DNA of 64,000 bases from contig NC_084766.1 in NCBI RefSeq assembly GCF_028858725.1, positions 24,468,501-24,532,500 of the forward strand, given 5' to 3'. Position numbers and translations under genes: made by a program. The notes below the pieces were generated by a model. The model saw only the letters and a program-made list of their open reading frames with translations. It was not told the origin of the DNA and did no database searches. Below, one piece after another: positions 58,201 through 64,000 of the stretch. The DNA comes from Colius striatus. Its lineage: Eukaryota > Chordata > Aves > Coliiformes > Coliidae. Numbering within the stretch: the stretch's first letter is position 1; every line of letters begins with the position of its first letter.

Positions 58201-58943
58201 TCCCTATCTTTCCCATGAAGAGAAGCCATGGCACTGGGCCAGGCCATGCCTTGCCTGCAGTGTGCCCAGGCTCCACAACAGTGGCCACTGTGCCTTTCAC
58301 TTCCCCATGCAGCTGCTGAGGCTCTGCTCCAGGGAAACCGGGGGGAACTGAAATTGCAGGGACCATAGCACCCTGCAGCCACCCCCTACGTCCCCCTTGT
58401 GTGCCCCAGACCCTGTCCCACTGGGAGATGCTGGGCTGATCCACAAGGCATCTTCTTGCCCCACTGACACTGTCCTCTCTCTTTTTGTCCCCTCCAGGAA
58501 TGCAGCCTTCGAGATGTAAGTATCAGTGCCAGTCCCTGGTGTAGGGTTGGGGGGCAGCACCTGTGGCATGAGGGGGTGCAGGGCAAGGAGATGGGTGGAA
58601 CACGGCAAGTGCAGGCCAAGGAGGGTGCTGGTACCAGAGGAGGACTGGGAAAGTGGGATCTGTGCACCACAGACTGTTCTGGGGTCCCCCTGTCATCTTC
58701 CCCTACTCCTGAGTTCAGGGATGTTGCTGCTCCCAGCCTCGCCTGAGCTGGTGAGGTGTGTGTGGGTGTCTCCATACCCTCTGCTGGGGAACTGGGCAAG
58801 AGGGGTGGGATGACATTTGGCTACCCCAGTGCATCCTGGGCTGTCCCTTGCTGGGACAACCTGGGTGACATAGGTGACCTTGGTTTTGCAGGCCACCCAC
58901 ATTCAACTTGTACAAACTCCCCCGGCCATCTACAAGGCATTAG
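49259..58943 (+). CDS. Prominin-family five-pass membrane glycoprotein (24 coding exons)
   Basis: Cholesterol-binding pentaspan protein of plasma-membrane protrusions. Exons: 49259-49388, 50522-50583, 50806-51011, 51420-51540, 51666-51729, 52115-52204, 52411-52601, 52681-52755, 53039-53102, 53334-53493, 53695-53847, 54318-54441, 54600-54691, 54916-55000, 55112-55255, 55449-55520, 55719-55808, 55947-56000, 56354-56434, 56753-56821, 56911-57000, 57252-57364, 58498-58515, 58892-58943. Total 2400 bases, 799 residues, frame kept throughout. Membrane segments at about 67-90, 119-140, 390-412, 440-462 and 740-765. The hallmark cysteine cluster [14 protein letters not shown] follows the first. Two large loops carry many N-glycosylation sequons. 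[12 protein letters not shown] and CKPIAQTLD...CDY match prominin landmarks, as does the end of TM5, KFYRRMD. No signal peptide is visible in this exon; an upstream exon is expected (the acceptor at 49238 is in phase 0). Intron 4 begins GC. By position it is probably prominin-3 rather than PROM1 or PROM2. Confidence 0.9.
57571..57818. repeat. 24-base minisatellite in prominin intron 22
   Basis: About ten tandem copies of a 24-base unit close to GCTGTACCCCCAGCCTGGCA plus CRGG, with 10-20% divergence. It lies in the 1.1 kb intron before the 18-base exon at 58498. Confidence 0.92.
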
Positions 58944-59270
58944 CCCCTGCTGCTCACAGCACAGGCACGGACACGGCTGCTCTGTCTGCTGCACCTTCTC
59001 CCTGGGTGCTGGGGAGCAGGTTGAGACCCCCCCAGCTGAAATCCCCTCCCCAGTTCCCATTATGTGGCAATGCCCTGGTATGTGTGTGTGTGTGGGGTGC
59101 CCCTTGCACTGTCCCAGCTGGGATTTTACCCCCCTCCCCCGGACCTCATGGGCTCAGGGCCTGCTGCCCCAGGTCTCTTACTCAAAAAAATGTGACTATT
59201 TTTGAAGGAACCTGACTCTTTCCAAGGCTGTGATTTTTGGTGTCAATAAACAGGGTGGTGGTGTGCACTA
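58944..59270 (+). terminator. Prominin 3' UTR and poly(A) signal
   Basis: AATAAA at 59245-59250 lies 302 bases after the TAG stop codon (58941-58943) and is followed by a GT-rich stretch, as expected of a cleavage site. Confidence 0.8.
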
Positions 59271-61300
59271 CAGACATGTGGCTGTGGCAGCCATGGAAGG
59301 CCATGGGGGCAGGGAGGGTTCCCCATGGCTGGCACAAGCTGGGGCTGTGCCTGTGGCTCTTCCTGGGGTCCCCAAGCATGCCCTGCCCAGGGGCTGATGT
59401 AGGACCACTGCTCAGTGTCACCAGCCCCGGTGACACTCTCCTCCCTGGGCAGCTCTTGGTGCTTGTGGCTGACTGGGTGCCAGGGAAAGGCTGCAGCAAG
59501 AGCCCCTGTCCAAGAGGTGCCATGCCACACTGTCCCCAGCACAGGCACTGCCCTGCGCTCTCCAGTGACCCCTGTGTGAGTTTCCAATTAGTTTATGAGC
59601 TGTCTGCAGCGCCCACCTCCCTCCTTCTACTGGGTATGGTGGCATGGAGACAGTGTCCACTCCTGCATGTCCCATGCTGCTGTGTGGCACAGATGGGCAC
59701 ACGGAGAGCTGCTGCAGATAAAGCAAGGGCAACGCGGAGTGCACGCGTAGTGGCGTGAGCACAGGCGTTGCTTTGTGCTGCTCCTGGGTGCAATCACAGA
59801 GACCATCCTGGAAACCGGGTCAGGCAGGGCTGTGTACGTGAGCAGCGTGACTCATTTCCTTTGTTGCAAAGTCCAAGTCTCTCTGGAGCGAGGACGGGCC
59901 GAGCAGGCCAGCTCGCCCTCTGCCATGTGCAGCTGCTTTAGCGCTGTCTCCATTTGCCTTCAGCGCTCTTTCCCCCTTCAGGCGTTATCTGAAGCTGCAC
60001 CGGCCTTACCTCCCGCTATCTGCCCGCAACACCCGTGGTCCTGACTGCAGAGCCCCGGTGCTTGCCTATCGCCCCGCTGAATCTGTCGGGTGCTGGCTCA
60101 GCCCCTGCTGCCCCCAGGGATGCCGACCCTCTCTGCTCCCGGCACATACATGTAGCTCGGTTTAGTCTCCCCTTGCCCGGCCTTTGCTTCCCCCCCACCC
60201 TAAACCCTGAATCTGCCGAGCTGTGACAGTTCAGTGCGTGGCTGGGGAGCGGGTGTGGAGGTTTCCATCCTGCTTCCTCTTCCCTTGTAGGCGCTGGTGT
60301 GCCCGAGGTGCGGCAGGACTGCTGCTGGCTTCAGCTTCCGCTTGCGGGCTCTGTGGGCGCTGCTCCCTCCCTTTCTCTCCTCTGCAGAGCTAGTGCTGGA
60401 AGGCAGGGACCCTCCTTGTTTGCTGTGTCACTCTGGCCACCTCCATCCAGATCTGGCCCGGGCAATGCAAATCTCCCCCAAATTATTGCCCGGCGTTTGC
60501 CAAGGCGTGGGGGTTGCTCTCAGCAGCTCCCCGGGGCAGCATCCCGGTTCCTGGAGCCCTGTCTGAGAAGGCCCATGGTCCCTCCTGCTCCTCCTCCTGC
60601 TGAGCAGCTCTAGGGGGCCAGCGAGAGCAGCGTCAGGGCAGCTGCTGCCAGCAGCCCTTTCAGCCTGGGCGCCCTCTGCTCACGTGAGTGGCAGCTGCCA
60701 GAGCCCGTGTCCCTTGTGCGGGAGAGAAGCTCGCAGCACCCCACGGCCACAGCACAAAGCCCACCCTAGGGAAGGTCTCCTCCACAGCCAGCCAGCCCCT
60801 AGGGAACCGTTGCAGCAGTTCCTCTTCCCCTGTGGCCAGGCTTTTTTTTCCTCCCCACCGCAGGGACTTTCTGCAGCCGAGCCCTCGTCTGGGAGAGGCA
60901 CTGCTGCATCTTGACAGTGGTGTGACAAACCAGGATCCCTCCAACAGCAGCTCTGGGGCTCCAGGCTCCTGCCAGGTTTTCCAAGCCAGGGACAAAGAGA
61001 AAGGCTGCAGCTCTTGAGAAAAAAAAATACCCTCCCTTCCCTAACTCTTACCTCAGTTTCAGCCACAACCGTGCACTGCCTGGATGGCCCCTGTCTGCCC
61101 ACGGGTCCCTCCTGCCTCCAGGGCTCCATCAGCATGAGGAGTGCCACAGAGGCACCCAGGCACAGCTCCTTCTCTAAGCCCAGCACCCACTGGCAGTGAG
61201 CCGTGCTGGCTGGGTGAGCTGAGCTTCGCCACTTTGCACCAGAAACAAAATGAAAGTGCCCTCCTCCCCTGGGTGTGCATCCTCACAACATCACTGCCAC
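59270..61300. other. Spacer between the prominin gene and HPS6
   Basis: Tail-to-tail intergenic DNA. I find no exon with coherent frame and splice sites, no RNA gene and no recognisable repeat beyond short runs. Confidence 0.55.
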
Positions 61301-61304
61301 CGCA

Positions 61305-62408
61305 GCACTGCTTTAGGAACCTTTATTTTTAAAAGGAGTCTGTCTTCCACACTTCAGTCTCAAGAGGCCTAAGTCAGGTGAATCTCCCCTGTCCCAGCCC
61401 AGCAAAGCAAGAGACAGCTCCTTCACACCACAGCCCTGAAGGCAAAGCCCCAGCCCAGGTCTCTCTCGGAAGAGAGGGACATGCGGGGAGCACTGGAGAG
61501 AGGCTGGAACCTGGATCTTCCTGCATGACTGCTCTCAAGTTACACTGACTTTGCAAACAGAGGCACAATATGAGCCAGACAACCCTGACAAAGCCCCTTT
61601 GTGTGCAAAGGGCAAAGGTAGAGGAGATGGGAACAGAGGGCCTGAGTGTCCTGAAGCATAATCTAAGCTTCCACAAAGGCAAGGGAGAAGCAGGGCCAGC
61701 CCCAGGCTCACACAGGCAGCTGCCAGCTTCTCAGCTCAGAACAGAGTGGGATACAGAGATAAGGGAACCTGACTGCTCTCTTCAGCTATGGAGCTGCAAT
61801 CAGTCACAGCTACAGGCCCGGTCCCAGGGGAATCACAGCAAGACAGGGTGCGGCGCTGCAGCTGCCGGCGCGTGTGCGGGGACCCCGGTGCCACGGAGCT
61901 GTGCCACACTGGCGCCTGGCAGGGGGCATGGCACAGCACTCGCTGGCCCCACTGCAAGAAACATGCCCAGCTCCTCACAGGCACAGCGTGGAGGCACCAC
62001 CCAGCCCCCTGAGCACAGAGCCGGGGGAAAGCCTGTGTGTGTGTCCCTGCCCACCGCTCCACCACTGCTGGGGGCTCGGGGAAGCAGAAGGGAAGTTATA
62101 GAGGAGCCAAACAAACCAAAACCAAAGTGCTTAAGGCAAAGAGCAGGTCTATAGTCCTGTAGTGCAGCCAGCGCCTTCCATCTGCAAACACACCCTGCGT
62201 CTGGACCTCCACTGGGGCACACACAATTGCACTTGTCAGCAACAGCCAGAAAGCCTGCCCTGGCATCAGCCCAGACCCCCAGCCCACCCCATCAGCTTCT
62301 CCAGGGGCTGCCCCAGGAAGGCTTCAGCAGGGAGCAGGCTTTGGGGAGTGTACACAGCTTTTCCCTCCCTGTGCTCCCAAGGCTTGGGATCCTGTTGTTT
62401 TTCCCCAT
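61305..62408 (-). terminator. HPS6: HPS6 3' UTR and poly(A) signal
   Basis: AATAAA on the - strand at 61327-61322 lies about 1.08 kb past the HPS6 stop codon at 62411-62409. It is the first canonical signal I find downstream of the stop. Confidence 0.7.
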
Positions 62409-64000
62409 TCAGGCCGTGTCAACCTGAACCACTGTGGAGGGGGAGGAAGTCCTTGCCGTGAGGGGCTGAGGGGGATCGTCAGCTGCTGCTTTTGAGGGGA
62501 TCCTGTGCTCTCGGGGAGGGGTGGGAGGGGGGAAAGTGGGGCTCTGTAAGGCATCCGAGTACATCTCGTCCTGGACGCAGGGCCGCTGCACCACCCTTTG
62601 CAGCAGCGGCTTGAGCAAGCCTACAGTCAGCTGGCTGGCCTCACTGGAGAAGGGCACTGGGTCCTCCTGGGAGCGAGGCAGGTGCTGCAGGACCATGGTG
62701 AGGATGTCAGAGGCGGTCAGCTCAGCGGGGCACAGCGGCCACAGCACGGCCAGGTAAGGGTCCAGTTCCCGGTGCTGAGCAAACTCTGCCAGCAGCATGG
62801 TGAAGATCTCCTTGTTAAGCAAGGGGCTGAGCTTGGAGAACTTCTCCGCCACCTCCACCACCCGCTGCCAGCGTTTCAGGCGGATGAGAAGGTGCAGAGC
62901 TTGCAGCACGGCCTTAGGCCTCTTGCTGCAGAGCAGCAGCTCAAGTTCCATCTCATCATCTGCCTCGCTGTGCTTGTTCTTCCTGGCCAGTACTCCCAGT
63001 GCTCTCTTGTACAGCGGCACCCGGCCCTCTGGGCCCTCTTTGCTGCTGTATGCCCAAGAGATGCTAACATACTGCTGGGTCAGCTCCACGAAACTGGGCA
63101 GCCACTTGGGTTTAAACCTCAGGAAGGAGGCACAAATGAGCTCAAAGAGAGGGACCACTCCATTCTGACCCATCTCATCCTGCTGCAGCCCTCCCAGGAC
63201 CTTCTTCCACACCTCTGGGGTGGCCCTGGCTACCAAGAGGCCATCCCCATTCTGCTGCAGCTGGAGGCAGCTTCTCGTGGCCTTCCAGGCAGCCTTGGGG
63301 AAGGAGGCAAAGATAGAATTCAGGTAGGCCAAGCTGTCCTTGTCCATGTCAGAGTGCAGAACGCGGCTGACCTCCTGCTCCACCAGTTCCTCGCAGTAGC
63401 TTTCCACCTCACTCTCTGGGGCACACACCACACAGGTCTTGAGAACCTCCAGGCTCACGTAGCTCTGCAGCTCCAGGCTCATTGTGCTTAACAGCTTGGC
63501 ATAAGTGTCTTGAAGGCCTTGGGCTGGCTTCTGCTTCTGGCAGAGACTGTGCTGCAGAATGGCAGCGAGGGCCACAGGAGCCTGGAACACACCACCTTTC
63601 TTCAGCTTCTCCACTGTCAGCTTGGAGCTGCTGAGGCTTCTCCTCTGGTAGTATCTGCAGGCCTCCTCAAACACCATGTCCACCAGGCATGGCTCAGGTC
63701 TGCTGCTGTCCTCAGGTTTGGAGAAGCTAAAGCTGTAGATGCCAGTTTGTGTGATGAGCTGGATGCTGTCCTCCTCTCTGGGGGACTCCAGGAAATGCAT
63801 CTCTTTCATGCTCAGGATTTTCTTTTCTATGAGCCTTCCACTGTTCAGGTTGACAAGGTACAGGACCCCAGCCAGCACACAGGCCAGGATGCTGCCGAAG
63901 GTCTTCAGCTGGACAGGACTTCCTCGGGCCAAAGCCGCCTCTTCTAGGTCAAAGATATGCCTCTGTGTCCCATCTGGCTCCACCATGCTCACAGCACCCT
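62409..64000 (-). CDS. HPS6: HPS6, BLOC-2 complex subunit (partial, 5' end outside window)
   Basis: Subunit of BLOC-2 with HPS3 and HPS5, acting in cargo delivery to lysosome-related organelles such as melanosomes and platelet dense granules; also reported to link lysosomes to dynein-dynactin. A single uninterrupted frame of about 530 codons runs from the window edge to TGA at 62411-62409, consistent with the single-exon HPS6 gene. The frame is still open at 64000, and human HPS6 has about 775 residues, so roughly 240 N-terminal residues are missing. The visible part begins GAVSMVEPDGTQRHIFDLEE and includes KTFGSILACVLAGVLYLVN. A leucine-rich helical C-terminal region with YVSISWAYSS and a proline-rich tail (SPTFPPPTPPREH) follow. 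Tail-to-tail with the prominin gene; synteny with LDB1 and PPRC1 supports the name. Confidence 0.9.
   Translation of the reverse strand, partial: GAVSMVEPDGTQRHIFDLEEAALARGSPVQLKTFGSILACVLAGVLYLVNLNSGRLIEKKILSMKEMHFLESPREEDSIQLITQTGIYSFSFSKPEDSSRPEPCLVDMVFEEACRYYQRRSLSSSKLTVEKLKKGGVFQAPVALAAILQHSLCQKQKPAQGLQDTYAKLLSTMSLELQSYVSLEVLKTCVVCAPESEVESYCEELVEQEVSRVLHSDMDKDSLAYLNSIFASFPKAAWKATRSCLQLQQNGDGLLVARATPEVWKKVLGGLQQDEMGQNGVVPLFELICASFLRFKPKWLPSFVELTQQYVSISWAYSSKEGPEGRVPLYKRALGVLARKNKHSEADDEMELELLLCSKRPKAVLQALHLLIRLKRWQRVVEVAEKFSKLSPLLNKEIFTMLLAEFAQHRELDPYLAVLWPLCPAELTASDILTMVLQHLPRSQEDPVPFSSEASQLTVGLLKPLLQRVVQRPCVQDEMYSDALQSPTFPPPTPPREHRIPSKAAADDPPQPLTARTSSPSTVVQVDTA

Noticed and set aside
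1-64000. Transposons, endogenous virus copies, tRNA or CRISPR-like arrays
   Set aside because: I looked for CR1-type 3' ends, LTR-like direct repeats, reverse transcriptase motifs, tRNA boxes and regular spaced repeats. None was convincing; the repeats found are tandem minisatellites and microsatellites.

Overview
This is a vertebrate nuclear window, most likely from a bird or another archosaur-like sauropsid. The genes are split by canonical GT-AG introns, the sequence is strongly GC-rich with several CpG islands, introns are short except for one, and I recognise no interspersed transposable element. The gene order PPRC1 / LDB1 / HPS6 matches the block on human 10q24 in order and relative orientation (recalled, not looked up). 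The extra prominin gene between LDB1 and HPS6 is absent from that human block. The species call is inference.

Layout. Positions 1-3890 hold no gene I can support. Positions 3891-4167 (- strand) hold a coding-like terminal exon that I cannot identify. PPRC1, a PGC-1-family coactivator, runs on the - strand from 17752 (start codon) to 4642 (stop). Its 14 coding exons join in frame to 1601 residues. A CpG-island promoter at 17.0-18.1 kb carries YY1, E-box and ACTACA-type (ZNF143-like) elements. LDB1 starts 3.5 kb away on the + strand, head to head with PPRC1. Its first coding exon is at 21276-21300, a 19.3 kb intron follows, and the other ten coding exons lie at 40625-44559 (411 residues). That intron holds a degenerate repeat array, a second CpG island with a donor-like end (probable promoter of the shorter 375-residue form), an isolated promoter-type motif at 34.46 kb and several AT-rich islands that look like conserved regulatory elements. 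A prominin-family five-pass membrane glycoprotein gene lies on the + strand at 49259-58943 (24 coding exons, 799 residues from the first methionine I can support). HPS6 (BLOC-2 subunit) lies on the - strand from the right edge to 62409 and is cut by the window, so its N-terminal part is missing.

How the genes relate. They share no pathway. PPRC1 couples growth signals to NRF1/HCF-1-dependent mitochondrial gene expression. LDB1 bridges LIM-homeodomain/LMO and GATA complexes. The prominin shapes membrane protrusions. HPS6 acts in lysosome-related organelle biogenesis. The main interest lies in the extra prominin gene, the unidentified 3891-4167 exon, the candidate signal-peptide exon at 46911-47025, the promoter architecture, and three minisatellite arrays inside introns. 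Exon limits were read by eye from splice consensus, frame continuity and remembered homologous proteins; no alignment or search was run.
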